From Psychrobacillus sp. FSL K6-4046 (GTDB taxonomy: Bacteria; Bacillota; Bacilli; Bacillales_A; Planococcaceae), in assembly GCF_038624605.1 (NCBI RefSeq), contig NZ_CP152020.1:1605312-1669311 (forward strand): DNA of 64,000 bases. Reading direction: 5' to 3'. Below, in pieces: positions 35,889 through 46,731 of the stretch (its first letter is position 1; the number at the start of each line of letters is the position of its first letter). The position numbers and the translations under genes are program-made. The notes under the pieces are model-generated. The model worked only from the letters and a program-made list of their open reading frames with translations, had not been told where the DNA came from and did not search any database.

Positions 35889-36374
35889 ATGTTAGAACTA
35901 GATTTAATGGACGAAACAAATACTTTAACTAAAGAAGCTATTGCACTAGTAGAAAAAGTACTCCAATCTGCAGCAGGGCAATTGAATGTAAAAAATGAGA
36001 GCGAAGTAAGTGTTACGTTTGTTACAAATGATCAAATTCAAGAAATCAATAAAAATTATCGGAACAAAGATATGCCTACAGATGTAATATCTTTTGCTAT
36101 GGAAGAAATGGGTGAAGGGGAAATAAAAATTAAAGACGCTGACATACCCACATTGCTTGGAGATATCATTATTTCTGTAGAACGTACGATTGAACAAGCG
36201 CAAGCATACGGGCATACCTTTGAACGCGAGCTTGCTTTTTTAGCCGTCCATGGTTTTTTACACCTATTAGGGTATGATCATGGGACAGAAGAAGAAGAAA
36301 AAGAAATGTTTGGTCTACAGGAGAAAATTTTGCAGGAGTTTGGTTTGAAGCGTGAAGGCCATGAACTTTCATAA
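35889..36374 (+). CDS. ybeY: rRNA maturation endoribonuclease YbeY
   Basis: Zinc-dependent RNase of 16S rRNA 3'-end maturation and quality control. The metal motif HGFLHLLGYDH is near residue 122. The family segment NKNYRNKDMPTDVISF is near 55. 161 residues. TAAGGAG precedes the ATG. The end overlaps dgkA. Confidence 0.95.
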   Translation: MLELDLMDETNTLTKEAIALVEKVLQSAAGQLNVKNESEVSVTFVTNDQIQEINKNYRNKDMPTDVISFAMEEMGEGEIKIKDADIPTLLGDIIISVERTIEQAQAYGHTFERELAFLAVHGFLHLLGYDHGTEEEEKEMFGLQEKILQEFGLKREGHELS

Positions 36375-36726
36375 GTTTGGGAAGTCCTTTGTCTATGCTA
36401 CACAGGGAGTTATACATGCTATAAAGACAGAGCAGAATTTCCGGCTACATTTGCTTGCTGCAGGTATAGTATTCCTTGCAAGTTTATTAACTGGCCTCTC
36501 TAAATGGGAGTGGATAATCGTTGTTATGCTCATTTTTGGGATGTTCATGATAGAATTAGTTAATACGTCCGTAGAAAGAATTGTAGACCTTGCTTCTCCG
36601 GACTTCCATCCTTTAGCCAAACAGGCTAAGGATCTTGCTGCAGGCGCATGTCTAATCTATGCGCTCTGCACAGTAATAGTAGGTTTAATTATATTCATAC
36701 CGAAATGGTCGGTAATCTTATTTTAA
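36352..36726 (+). CDS. dgkA: Diacylglycerol/undecaprenol kinase
   Basis: Small three-helix membrane kinase; Gram-positive members phosphorylate undecaprenol. The conserved motif ELVNTSVERIVDLAS at about 67-81 carries the catalytic Glu and Asn. 124 residues from GTG 36352 (GGAG eleven bases upstream) or 121 from ATG 36361. It overlaps the end of ybeY, suggesting coupling. Confidence 0.92.
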   Translation: MKAMNFHKFGKSFVYATQGVIHAIKTEQNFRLHLLAAGIVFLASLLTGLSKWEWIIVVMLIFGMFMIELVNTSVERIVDLASPDFHPLAKQAKDLAAGACLIYALCTVIVGLIIFIPKWSVILF

Positions 36727-36734
36727 AGGTGTGA

Positions 36735-38055
<1,321 letters not shown>

Positions 38056-38087
38056 TATAGAGGAAGCATAGAAGGAAGGGAAGGCTT

Positions 38088-38870
38088 TTGCTTCAAAAAG
38101 TAGAAGGGATTGTCTTACGAACCTCCTCCTACGGAGAAACAGATAAAGTAGTAACTATATTCTCTCGAGAGCTTGGTAAAAGGGCTGCGATGGCTCGTGG
38201 AGCTAAAAAGCCAACTAGCCGTCTGTCTTCAATCTCCCAGCCTTTTACGTATGCTTATTTTTTAATACAACAAGGGAGAGGGATGGGGTCTCTTCAACAA
38301 GGTGAAATAATTGACTCGATGCGTGTTATTCGAGAAGATATTTTTACTACAGCTTATGCTAGTTTTATTATGGAGCTAGTAGATAAACTAATTGATGATG
38401 AATCTCCTAAACCGCATGTGTTTACAATTTTACAGCAAGCATTAGAGGCAATATCAGAGGGCTATGATCCAGAAGCCATTAGCTTGTTTGTTGAGTGGAA
38501 GATGTTATCCGTAGCTGGAATATATCCGGTACTTCATCAGTGTGCCAATTGTGGAGCAACAGATGGGGAATTTGCATTCTCTTTTGCTCAAATCGGTTTT
38601 TTATGTCATCGATGTTTTACAATTGACCCTTATTTAATTCGTTTAACACCCTCACAGGTGAAGTTAATCCGAACATTTTATACTGTTCCTATTGACCAGG
38701 TTGGTAAGCTAACTTTGAAAAAAGAGACGAAGGGCTTTATAAAAAAAATCGTCCGTACCATATACAATGAGCAGGTTGGAGTTCGTTTAAAATCTCAAGG
38801 GTTTCTAGACCAAATGGAAAAAACACCTGAGTTTTTCCAGCCTAAAAAAGATTCTCATTCGGAAGAATAA
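38088..38870 (+). CDS. recO: DNA repair protein RecO
   Basis: Recombination mediator that loads RecA with RecR. N-terminal OB fold and a zinc-binding motif (CANCG near 148 and CHRC near 171). 260 residues. The TTG start has GGAAGGGAAGG upstream. The stop codon lies in the loop of the terminator. In B. subtilis the glycyl-tRNA synthetase genes follow; here an insertion of about 1.2 kb intervenes. Confidence 0.94.
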   Translation: MLQKVEGIVLRTSSYGETDKVVTIFSRELGKRAAMARGAKKPTSRLSSISQPFTYAYFLIQQGRGMGSLQQGEIIDSMRVIREDIFTTAYASFIMELVDKLIDDESPKPHVFTILQQALEAISEGYDPEAISLFVEWKMLSVAGIYPVLHQCANCGATDGEFAFSFAQIGFLCHRCFTIDPYLIRLTPSQVKLIRTFYTVPIDQVGKLTLKKETKGFIKKIVRTIYNEQVGVRLKSQGFLDQMEKTPEFFQPKKDSHSEE

Positions 38871-38888
38871 TTCCGAATGAGTTTTTTT
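38854..38888 (+). terminator. Terminator of recO
   Basis: CTCATTCGGAA (38854-38864) pairs perfectly with TTCCGAATGAG (38871-38881); six-base loop containing the recO stop; T-run 38882-38888. Confidence 0.93.
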
Positions 38889-39070
38889 ATTGGAAAGGCT
38901 CTGTTAAATTTAATTGTTGGTTTTTTAAAATGTTCAAAAAAAGTGCGAGAAACGCTGTTGAATCAACGATTGCGCCTTTATATTGTCCCCAAACTTGCAT
39001 TTGGGAACGTTTATTAGGTTTATTTTGTATACTTTATTCGCTCCAGTTAAATAACTCCCTCTATAAACCT

Positions 39071-39595
39071 TTAGTATTCACCTACAAAATAAAACATTTG
39101 AGCGTATATCGTATAAAATAGTGGACATTGAATGGTTGCTAGTTCATCTATGACTAACTCGCTCTCTTTATTATTTAAGAAATTAAGTTGTATTTTCGCT
39201 ATAACGGTGCCGTTTTCATAAAATTGAACGAATCTATTAAAGTCTATTTTTACCTTCATTTGAAGATTCTTACTCTCTATATTGTAAGTTGGTGTAATCA
39301 TATCCCCAAGTTCAATTTGTGCTCGAATTACATCAGATTTCATTATTAAAATCGACTCTGAACGTTTAATTAAGGCGTGCTTAACTCCTGATTTTACAAT
39401 AACATCTCCATTTTGATTTCTACCTTCATATTCACAGATTAATTTAAATTTACCAATCCACGCATCAAAGAGTTGATGGAAAATTGTTTTATAAGTTCGT
39501 TTCATTGTATATATAGGTTCATGTTCAGCATTAAAAATATGAATAGCTTTCGTACTCGCTTTTGTTAACGGCAATTGATATGTATATGTATGCAT
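39071..39595 (-). CDS. Tubby-C-terminal-like/LURP-like protein
   Basis: 174 residues from ATG 39595 (AGAGGAT upstream; the frame is open further to 39670). A beta-strand-rich pattern begins MHTYTYQLPLTKASTKAIHI, with repeated short strand segments (FKLICEYEG, LIMKSDVIRAQIEL) and a hydrophobic C-terminal helix (PLFYTIYAQMFYFV). This matches the layout of Bacillus tubby C-terminal domain-like proteins; function unknown. It sits next to a transposase remnant on the same strand, so it may be acquired cargo. No terminator is obvious. Confidence 0.55.
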   Translation of the reverse strand: MHTYTYQLPLTKASTKAIHIFNAEHEPIYTMKRTYKTIFHQLFDAWIGKFKLICEYEGRNQNGDVIVKSGVKHALIKRSESILIMKSDVIRAQIELGDMITPTYNIESKNLQMKVKIDFNRFVQFYENGTVIAKIQLNFLNNKESELVIDELATIQCPLFYTIYAQMFYFVGEY

Positions 39596-39782
39596 TGAAA
39601 ATATCCTCTCTAAGCATATTTCTAAAGTTGTACTTCTTATACGTTCCATTGACATTATAGTTTCATTCAAATGAAACTTTGAAAATGAACCAGATCATAC
39701 CCAAAGCGATGATTGGTAATTTTATTTCGGCCAACGCTGTAAGTCTCGTTGCCGGATGAAATTCCTAACAACTAAACGAGCA

Positions 39783-40086
39783 TTACAGATTGTATTTCGA
39801 TAAACGTAAACTTTGATAGGTTTCTGTCATTTCAAAAATAAAAGATGTCAATAGAAATTCTTTGATATTGTGTTTTGTACTTTCATTATTATGGTCATCT
39901 ACGAATAAGAACCAAGCTAGGTAATTATCAAGATATTTTGACGCTACCTCATTAAAACGATTTATCCAATTTTTTAATCATTTTGGATATGATACAAACC
40001 TTTGATAACATGTTTTCCATCATCTGATTTAATACGGTAGTGTTCTATCCCTTTTTCAGTGGCATACGTTTTGGGAAAAAATATAA
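39783..40086 (-). pseudogene. 3' remnant of an IS1595-family transposase
   Basis: On the minus strand two adjoining frames encode the end of a DDE transposase. One reads KGIEHYRIKSDDGKHVIKGLYHIQ and meets a stop at 39974-39976. The other reads KNWINRFNEVASKYLDNYLAWF (39783-39974) and continues to a stop at 39783. Known family members have a continuous YHIQ...YHSRLKxWxxRFNGVxTKYLxNYLxWF region, so a small deletion plus a frameshift lies at about 39974, and the N-terminal two thirds are absent. Confidence 0.68.
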
Positions 40087-40095
40087 ACAAAAAAA

Positions 40096-40135
40096 GCCTG
40101 CAAATTGTATCCGAAATTGGATTTGTTTTGCAGGC
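40096..40135 (-). terminator. Terminator of glyQS
   Basis: GCCTGCAAA (40096-40104) pairs with TTTGCAGGC (40127-40135), with a further inner helix; the A-run at 40088-40095 gives a T-run on the minus strand. Confidence 0.88.
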
Positions 40136-40159
40136 AGGCTTAAATTAATATACTTCTAA

Positions 40160-41542
40160 TTAAAATTGTATTTGCTCTTCAATATAAGCTTTTACTTCTG
40201 AAATAGGCATTCTTGTTTGTTCCATTGAATCACGATGACGCACTGTAACTTGACCGTCCGTTTCGGAATCAAAGTCATACGTGATACAGAATGGTGTACC
40301 GATTTCATCTTGGCGACGGTAACGTTTACCAATCGATTGAGACTCATCATAGTCCACCATGAAATGCTTGCTAAGGTCAGAGAATAAAGCAGTTGCACCT
40401 TCAGATAGCTTCTTCGATAAAGGCAAGATCGCTGCTTTTACCGGAGCTAGAGCAGGGTGGAAGCGTAAAACTGTTCGTTGGTCGTCGCCTTCTAGCTGCT
40501 CCACGTCATAAGCCTCGCATAAGAATGCCAATGTTACACGGTCAGCACCTAGAGATGGCTCGATGCAATATGGTACATATCTTTCATTGGTTACTGGGTC
40601 GATATAATTGAAATCTTCACCAGAGTGTTCCATATGCTGCTTCAAATCGAAGTCAGTTCTATCGGCAATACCCCATAGTTCACCCCAACCGAATGGGAAT
40701 TTATATTCAATGTCTGTTGTTGCATTCGAGTAATGCGAAAGTTCGTCGTCAGAGTGGTCTCTTAAACGAATGCTATTCTCCGAAACACCTAAGTTAAGTA
40801 GCCATTCGCGGCAATAATTGCGCCAGAACTCAAACCATTCCATGTCTTCACCAGGTTTACAGAAAAACTCTAGCTCCATTTGTTCAAATTCTCTCGTACG
40901 GAAAGTGAAGTTACCAGGAGTGATTTCATTTCGGAAACTTTTTCCTACTTGGGCAATACCGAATGGCATTTTTTTACGCATAGAACGCTGTACATTTTTA
41001 TAGTTTACAAAAATACCTTGTGCTGTTTCTGGACGTAAAAAGATTTCGTTCGTAGAAGATTCCGTTACACCTTGGAACGTTTTGAACATCAAGTTAAATT
41101 GACGAATTTCCGTGTAATCATATGCACCACAAGAAGGACAAACTACATTATGCTCCTTCATGATTTCTTCCATTTTCTCAAAGGAAAGGCCATCGATTAC
41201 CATTTCAATTCCTTTTTTATCTAATGCATCCTCGATGATTTTATCCACTCGGTGACGTGATTTACATTTTTTACAGTCGATCATTGGATCATTGAAGTTA
41301 CCAATATGACCTGAAGCGACCCATGTTTTTGGGTTCATAAGAATAGCAGCATCTAAACCTACATTATATGGTGACTCTTGTACAAATTTTTTCCACCAAG
41401 CTTTTTTTACGTTGTTTTTAAGCTCTACTCCAAGTGGACCGTAATCCCATGTATTTGCCAAACCTCCATAAATTTCAGAGCCAGGGAATACAAAGCCTCT
41501 TTGTTTTGCTAAACTTACTACATTTTCCATTGAAAATTCCAT
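40160..41542 (-). CDS. glyQS: Glycyl-tRNA synthetase, single-chain dimeric type
   Basis: Class II synthetase of the alpha2 (eukaryote/Staphylococcus-like) form, not the GlyQ/GlyS tetramer of Bacillus. Motif regions include [18 protein letters not shown] near residue 21, [15 protein letters not shown] near 170 and GLEPS-like EPSLGADR near 340. The C-terminal anticodon domain follows. 460 residues from ATG 41542, which has GGAGG at proper spacing; the open frame further upstream runs through the T-box. Controlled by the T-box leader. Confidence 0.95.
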   Translation of the reverse strand: MEFSMENVVSLAKQRGFVFPGSEIYGGLANTWDYGPLGVELKNNVKKAWWKKFVQESPYNVGLDAAILMNPKTWVASGHIGNFNDPMIDCKKCKSRHRVDKIIEDALDKKGIEMVIDGLSFEKMEEIMKEHNVVCPSCGAYDYTEIRQFNLMFKTFQGVTESSTNEIFLRPETAQGIFVNYKNVQRSMRKKMPFGIAQVGKSFRNEITPGNFTFRTREFEQMELEFFCKPGEDMEWFEFWRNYCREWLLNLGVSENSIRLRDHSDDELSHYSNATTDIEYKFPFGWGELWGIADRTDFDLKQHMEHSGEDFNYIDPVTNERYVPYCIEPSLGADRVTLAFLCEAYDVEQLEGDDQRTVLRFHPALAPVKAAILPLSKKLSEGATALFSDLSKHFMVDYDESQSIGKRYRRQDEIGTPFCITYDFDSETDGQVTVRHRDSMEQTRMPISEVKAYIEEQIQF

Positions 41543-41588
41543 TTGACATACCTCCATTTTGATAAAAGCTTTTAAAGAAAAAATGAAA

Positions 41589-41790
41589 CAAAAAAACTCG
41601 TCTCCGGGCCTCAATAGCCCGGGGACGAGTTTATAACCCGCGGTTCCACCCCGATTGGTTGTATGTATGACAACCCTCTTTAAAAACTTAAGCTCCAAGC
41701 TGCCGTTTCCTGTAGATGTGGTCTTTCACTGTCACCACTCGCTTTATGTTACAGTACTTATAATGCTCTTCAACGCTTTAATATTATTGA
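41589..41790 (-). promoter_or_regulatory. T-box riboswitch for glycine
   Basis: On the minus strand the T-box core GGGTGGAACCGCGGGTT (complement of 41635-41651) precedes a strong terminator (AAACTCGTC arms, complement of 41594-41602 with 41624-41632) and a T-run. The UGGA of the T-box bulge complements the UCCA end expected for tRNA-Gly. Stem I lies at about 41680-41785; a GGC that could be the specifier is present near 41705, but it was not placed by folding. Confidence 0.92.
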
Positions 41791-41792
41791 TG

Positions 41793-41821
41793 ATTGTATC
41801 ATATGCTTCTTTATTTAGCAA
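41793..41821 (-). promoter_or_regulatory. Promoter of the glyQS T-box leader
   Basis: Minus-strand TTGCTA (complement of 41816-41821), 17 bases, TACAAT (complement of 41793-41798). Confidence 0.72.
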
Positions 41822-41883
41822 TGTGATGGATAATGGTATATAATTATTTAGAATAAGTATAACTAAGTATAAACTTTGAGGCG

Positions 41884-42522
41884 GTGAGTCCAATCGAACT
41901 CAACAAACGGCAAGTCGAAATTTTGGACATTGTAAAAGGGAATGGACCTATTACTGGTGAACAAATTGCAGAACGACTTAATCTGACTAGGTCAACTCTA
42001 AGACCTGATCTTGCGATATTAACGATGGCTGGCTTTCTGGATGCTCGACCTCGTGTAGGTTATTTTTACTCAGGTAAGAAAACCAGTCAGGCAATCTCTG
42101 ATAGCATTGCACAAATGCTCGTAAAGGATTTTCAGTCTATCCCCGTTGTTGTAGAAGAAAGTATGTCGGTTTACGATGCAATATGCCATATGTTTTTAGA
42201 GGATGTTGGCTCTTTGTTTGTCGTTGATAAAAAATCAGTATTATCCGGTGTGCTTTCTAGGAAAGACTTTTTACGAACAAGTATCGGAAACCAAGACTTA
42301 ACCAAAATGCCGGTACATATGATTATGACTAGGATGCCAAATATTACGTATTGTCTGAAGGAAGATACATTAATTGAGGTAGCTAATAAATTAATGAGTC
42401 GGCAAATAGATTCGTTACCGGTAGTAAAAGAGTCGAAAGACGGTCTAGAGATTGTTGGAAGAATAACTAAAACAAATATTACACGTGCCTTCTTATCTTT
42501 AGCTGATGACCATGATTTATGA
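41884..42522 (+). CDS. ccpN: Transcriptional repressor CcpN
   Basis: Represses gluconeogenic genes (gapB, pckA) in glucose-grown Bacillus. An N-terminal winged HTH (GEQIAERLNLTRSTLRPDLA near residue 20) is followed by two CBS domains. 212 residues, family-typical N-terminus MSPIELNKRQ. The GTG start is preceded by GAGGCG at very short spacing. Overlap/coupling with ppsR is conserved. Confidence 0.93.
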   Translation: MSPIELNKRQVEILDIVKGNGPITGEQIAERLNLTRSTLRPDLAILTMAGFLDARPRVGYFYSGKKTSQAISDSIAQMLVKDFQSIPVVVEESMSVYDAICHMFLEDVGSLFVVDKKSVLSGVLSRKDFLRTSIGNQDLTKMPVHMIMTRMPNITYCLKEDTLIEVANKLMSRQIDSLPVVKESKDGLEIVGRITKTNITRAFLSLADDHDL

Positions 42523-42533
42523 GGAGTGAAAGA

Positions 42534-43343
42534 ATGAAAATGTTAAACCTATTTATTGTCTCAGACTCCATTGGGGAAACTGGCGAGCTAGTAGCTAGAG
42601 CTGCAGTAAGCCAATTTAGACCAGGTCTGCAGCATACCAAACTAAAAAGATTTACCCATATCGATTCTTTGGATCATATAAAAGAAATTACTGCTTTAGC
42701 TAAAGACCAGAATGCAAGTATCTTATATACATTAGTTCAACAGGAAATGAGAGAAGCTATTGTTAAGTATTGCAAAGAATATGACTTAGAGTGTGTAGAT
42801 CTTATCGGCCCTGTAATTAATCTACTCGAAAAGAAACTAGATGAAAAATCTTTTGAAGAGCCTGGTCTCGTTCGAAAGCTGGATGAAGATTACTTTAAAA
42901 AAATTGAAGCAGTAGAGTTTGCTGTAAAATATGACGATGGTAGAGATCCAAGAGGGTTATTGCAGGCGGATATTGTACTAATAGGTGTCTCCCGCACTTC
43001 TAAAACACCTTTATCGCAATACTTGGCAAACAAACGGTATAAGGTTGCCAACGTACCATTAGTACCAGAAGTAGAGCCGCCAGAAGAACTTTTCCAAATA
43101 GATCCTTCGAAATGCTTCGGTCTTATCATTACTCCTGACAAATTAAACTCCATTAGAAGAGAAAGACTAATCGCAATTGGTCTTAAAGATGATGCTTCTT
43201 ACGCCAAAGTGGAACGTATTAATGAAGAAATTGCGCATTTTCAAAAAGTGGTAGAAAGAATTGGCTGTAAGGTTATTGATGTGACAAATCGAGCGGTAGA
43301 AGAAACAGCAAATCTAGTAATAACTCAAATTCAACAAAAATAA
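42534..43343 (+). CDS. ppsR: PEP synthase / PPDK regulatory protein
   Basis: Bifunctional ADP/Pi-dependent kinase-phosphorylase of the DUF299 family (yqfL in B. subtilis), reported to influence CcpN activity. The phosphate loop GVSRTSKTPLS is near residue 147. 269 residues from ATG 42534, which follows GAGGAG; the in-frame ATG 42519 overlaps ccpN and is less likely. Confidence 0.92.
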   Translation: MKMLNLFIVSDSIGETGELVARAAVSQFRPGLQHTKLKRFTHIDSLDHIKEITALAKDQNASILYTLVQQEMREAIVKYCKEYDLECVDLIGPVINLLEKKLDEKSFEEPGLVRKLDEDYFKKIEAVEFAVKYDDGRDPRGLLQADIVLIGVSRTSKTPLSQYLANKRYKVANVPLVPEVEPPEELFQIDPSKCFGLIITPDKLNSIRRERLIAIGLKDDASYAKVERINEEIAHFQKVVERIGCKVIDVTNRAVEETANLVITQIQQK

Positions 43344-43356
43344 TTTGAAATTTTGG

Positions 43357-43387
43357 ACCGATTCACAATTGTGAAAAGGTTTTTTTA
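43357..43387 (+). terminator. Terminator after ppsR
   Basis: TTCAC-AATT-GTGAA (43362-43375), extended by ACC/GGT across small internal mismatches (43357-43380), then a run of T. Between it and dnaG are about 170 AT-rich bases with no gene, only a TATAAT at 43434-43439 as a possible promoter element. Confidence 0.65.
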
Positions 43388-43558
43388 TGTACGAAAGCGA
43401 ATTAAATGTATAGATTAATATATTGAAATGTTTTATAATATTTATTTGTGGAAAAAAGAAATTTTTCGTATTATCATGTAAATATTTTGTCGATTCTTGC
43501 AGGATTTTTCTTAAGTCTCTCGAATTAATACTAAGTAGTAAGTAAAGATGGTGAATTC

Positions 43559-45400
43559 ATGAATCGTATAGAAGAAGAAGTAATCGAACAAGTTAGAAAT
43601 AATACAGACATAGTTGATGTAATTAGTGAATTTGTTCAGCTTACAAAAAGAGGTAGAAACTTTTTCGGTCTCTGTCCATTTCATGGTGAACAAACCCCAT
43701 CTTTTTCTGTCACTCAAGAAAAGCAAATTTTTCATTGCTTTGGCTGTGGAGCTGGTGGAAATGTAATTACGTTTTTAATGGACATTGAGAATCTCTCATT
43801 CCATGAAGCTGTTAGTAAATTAGGTAGCCGTCTTGGAATGCAGATTGAACATAAGGCAACCGAAGTTTCTGAAGAGAAAGCACCGGTCTCCAAAGAAGTA
43901 TCTCTTATGAAAAAAGCGCATGAATTTGCTAGCGAATATTTTCATCATCTTTTACTTCACACGGAGGAAGGAGAAAATGCATTACATTACTTACAAGAAA
44001 GAGGGTTTTCTACCGAACTCATCGAAAAGTATAAAATAGGATGGTCATTGCCTAGCTGGGATGCCCTAACTACCTTATTAGAGAGAAAAGGTATGGATTT
44101 GCAAGAAATTGAGAAAACTGGACTTATTATTAGAAAAGAAAATGAATTGAAGTATTTTGACCGCTTTCGTGGAAGAATTATGTTTCCTGTTTTCGACGAA
44201 ACTGGCCATGTAGTTGCGTTCTCTGGAAGGATTCTTGGTAAGAAAGAAAATGAAGCCAAATATTTAAATAGTCCTGAATCCCCTATGTTTCAAAAAAGCC
44301 AGATACTCTATAACTTAGATAAAGCGCGACTAGACATTAGGAAAAAACGCAACGTGGTTATTTTTGAAGGCTTTTTAGATGTTATATCGGCGTCTAAAGC
44401 GGGTATAACAAATGGTGTTGCAACAATGGGAACAGCATTAACGTCTCAACATATAACCAAGCTGAATAGATTAACCTCCAATGTTACCCTTTGTTTCGAT
44501 GGAGACAAGGCAGGGATGGAAGCAGCAAAAAGAGCAGCAATCTCTTTACAAGGGCAAAATATTCAGACAGAGGTTGCGATTATTCCGGATGCCATGGATC
44601 CAGATGATTATATTAAGAATTATGGGGAAGAAGCTTTTAAGGAGAAAATTATTGAAAAGCCCCATTCTTATCTTTCATTTATGATGATTGTTTCCAAAAG
44701 AGATAAGAATTTTAATAACGAAAATGATACCCTTCAGTATATTCAAGAAATATTGGAAATACTGAGTGAGAGAAACTCTTCTGTAGAAAGGGATCTGTAT
44801 GTTCGACAGCTTTCTCAGGAAACAAATGTATCCGAAGAAGCTATCTATCAACATTTACGGAAAATACAGGGGAAAAAAGCAAGAGACACTAAAAGTAGTA
44901 ATCATAGCAACAATTCCATTCCTTTAGCTGCTCCTCAAGAGCTGCCTAAAAAGAAACGAACTCTTTCAGCTGATGAAAGAGCAGAAAGAATTTTATTAGC
45001 ACATATGCTCCATAATCCGCAGGTAATTGACATTGCAATTAGAACTATAAGTGATGGCCCATGTTTTATAAGGGACGCATACGAAGCTGCGTACGTTCGT
45101 TTGATGGGGTATTACGAAGATTATCCGGAAGGTGACTATCAACGGTTTTTAGAAGTATTAAACGACGGTGAATTAAGGAAAATAGTAATGGAAGCTGCGC
45201 TCTCAGAACGTGATCCAGAACATGAAACTGAAGAAGTCATGGACTGTTTGCGCCATATTAGAAAATACCGGATAGAGCAGCAAATTGGGCAAAAGTTACA
45301 TGAAGCTAAAGAGGCTGAAAAAATGACGGATATAACTAAAGCGCTCCAACTGGCACAAGAGGCCATTCAGTTAAAAAAATCTTTAGTAAATTTTCAATAA
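43559..45400 (+). CDS. dnaG: DNA primase
   Basis: Synthesises RNA primers at the fork. Zinc-binding domain CPFH...CFGCG (about 40-64), RNA polymerase/TOPRIM core with [10 protein letters not shown] near 263 and [12 protein letters not shown] near 309, and a C-terminal helicase-binding region. 613 residues. The ATG has only a weak AAGATGGTGA upstream. First gene of the macromolecular synthesis operon with sigA. Confidence 0.95.
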   Translation: MNRIEEEVIEQVRNNTDIVDVISEFVQLTKRGRNFFGLCPFHGEQTPSFSVTQEKQIFHCFGCGAGGNVITFLMDIENLSFHEAVSKLGSRLGMQIEHKATEVSEEKAPVSKEVSLMKKAHEFASEYFHHLLLHTEEGENALHYLQERGFSTELIEKYKIGWSLPSWDALTTLLERKGMDLQEIEKTGLIIRKENELKYFDRFRGRIMFPVFDETGHVVAFSGRILGKKENEAKYLNSPESPMFQKSQILYNLDKARLDIRKKRNVVIFEGFLDVISASKAGITNGVATMGTALTSQHITKLNRLTSNVTLCFDGDKAGMEAAKRAAISLQGQNIQTEVAIIPDAMDPDDYIKNYGEEAFKEKIIEKPHSYLSFMMIVSKRDKNFNNENDTLQYIQEILEILSERNSSVERDLYVRQLSQETNVSEEAIYQHLRKIQGKKARDTKSSNHSNNSIPLAAPQELPKKKRTLSADERAERILLAHMLHNPQVIDIAIRTISDGPCFIRDAYEAAYVRLMGYYEDYPEGDYQRFLEVLNDGELRKIVMEAALSERDPEHETEEVMDCLRHIRKYRIEQQIGQKLHEAKEAEKMTDITKALQLAQEAIQLKKSLVNFQ

Positions 45401-45428
45401 TCATCCGGTAGTAAAAGGAGGAATTCTT

Positions 45429-46556
45429 ATGGCGGACAAGTCTGAACGTACAAAAGAAACGGACATCGAATTATCATTATTAGAAGCAAAGAAACAACTG
45501 ATTGAGTTAGGTAAAAAGAATGGTGAGGTAACTTATCATGATATAGCAGATAAATTAGCGTCTTTCGATTTAGAATCAGATCAAATCGAGGAATTCATTG
45601 ATCAGCTAGAAGGCAAGGGTATTGAACTTGGGCGTAAAGCTGGAGATGAGGAAGATTTAGATCGTTTGATGAAGGGTAAGGAAGAAGAAACTTTTGACCT
45701 TAATGATTTAAGTGTTCCCCCAGGTGTTAAAATCAATGATCCTGTACGCATGTACTTAAAAGAAATTGGTCGAGTAGACCTTTTAAAGGCATCAGAGGAA
45801 ATTGCACTTGCTGAAAGAATAGAGCAAGGTGATGAAGAAGCGAGAAAGCGTCTAGCAGAGGCGAATCTACGTTTAGTTGTAAGTATTGCGAAGCGATACG
45901 TTGGTCGTGGTATGCTTTTCTTAGATTTAATTCAAGAAGGAAATATGGGTCTTATTAAAGCAGTAGAGAAATTCGATCACAGAAAAGGTTTTAAATTCAG
46001 TACGTATGCAACTTGGTGGATTCGCCAGGCCATAACTCGTGCAATTGCAGACCAAGCAAGAACTATTCGTATACCAGTGCATATGGTCGAAACAATTAAC
46101 AAACTGATTCGTGTGCAACGTCAATTACTTCAAGACTTAGGCCGTGAGCCTTCTCCAGAAGAAATCGGAGAAGAAATGGATCTTCCAGCAGAAAAAGTTC
46201 GTGAAATCTTGAAAATTGCTCAAGAGCCTGTTTCTTTAGAAACACCTATTGGAGAAGAAGATGATTCACATTTAGGTGATTTTATTGAAGATGCCGATGC
46301 ACAGTCACCATCGGATCATGCAGCATATGAGCTTCTTAAAGAGCAATTAGAAGATGTACTAGACACTTTAACTGACCGTGAAGAAAATGTACTCCGTTTA
46401 CGATTTGGTTTAGATGATGGTCGTACAAGAACACTTGAAGAAGTAGGAAAAGTTTTTGGTGTTACTCGTGAACGTATTCGTCAAATTGAAGCGAAGGCAT
46501 TAAGAAAATTACGCCATCCTTCTAGAAGCAAACGTTTAAAAGATTTCTTAGAATAA
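45429..46556 (+). CDS. sigA: RNA polymerase primary sigma factor SigA
   Basis: Housekeeping sigma-70 factor. Region 1.1 is acidic, region 2 includes the promoter-melting [20 protein letters not shown] (about 196-215), and region 4.2 has [21 protein letters not shown] near the end. 375 residues. AAAGGAGG precedes the ATG; 28 bases separate it from dnaG. Confidence 0.97.
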   Translation: MADKSERTKETDIELSLLEAKKQLIELGKKNGEVTYHDIADKLASFDLESDQIEEFIDQLEGKGIELGRKAGDEEDLDRLMKGKEEETFDLNDLSVPPGVKINDPVRMYLKEIGRVDLLKASEEIALAERIEQGDEEARKRLAEANLRLVVSIAKRYVGRGMLFLDLIQEGNMGLIKAVEKFDHRKGFKFSTYATWWIRQAITRAIADQARTIRIPVHMVETINKLIRVQRQLLQDLGREPSPEEIGEEMDLPAEKVREILKIAQEPVSLETPIGEEDDSHLGDFIEDADAQSPSDHAAYELLKEQLEDVLDTLTDREENVLRLRFGLDDGRTRTLEEVGKVFGVTRERIRQIEAKALRKLRHPSRSKRLKDFLE

Positions 46557-46561
46557 TCAAG

Positions 46562-46590
46562 AGACATCCTGATAAAGGGTGTCTTTTTTA
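46562..46590 (+). terminator. Terminator of dnaG-sigA
   Basis: AGACATCC (46562-46569) pairs with GGGTGTCT (46577-46584), one G-U, then T-run. Confidence 0.88.
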
Positions 46591-46731
46591 CAGTTTTTTT
46601 TAGTGCCTTTTTTCTTCTGAAAAGTGGGATTACCCATCTCACTTTTCTTTTATTTCAAAGTGTTCGTAAAAATGCACTTGAAACTAGCCGAAAAGATTAG
46701 TATAAAGAGATATAGGGAAAAGAGGATGGAT

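Larger units (their letters stand above)
38897..40086 (-). mobile_element. Probable degenerate IS1595-like element with a passenger gene
   Basis: Between recO and glyQS lie GGCTCTGTTAAATTT (38897-38911), which resembles an insertion-sequence terminus, a tubby-like gene and the broken 3' part of an IS1595-type transposase, the last two both on the minus strand. The other terminus is not seen; the 5' part of the transposase is missing at the glyQS terminator. The bounds are therefore inferred, and the left end is supported only by memory of similar ends. Confidence 0.4.

Noticed and set aside
38930-39121. 63-codon plus-strand frame between recO and the tubby-like gene
   Set aside because: No ribosome binding site, starts in the presumed element end and overlaps the tubby-like gene on the other strand; no recognisable domain.
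41543-41698. 52-residue N-terminal extension of glyQS
   Set aside because: It reads through the T-box and its terminator; ATG 41542 has a proper ribosome binding site.
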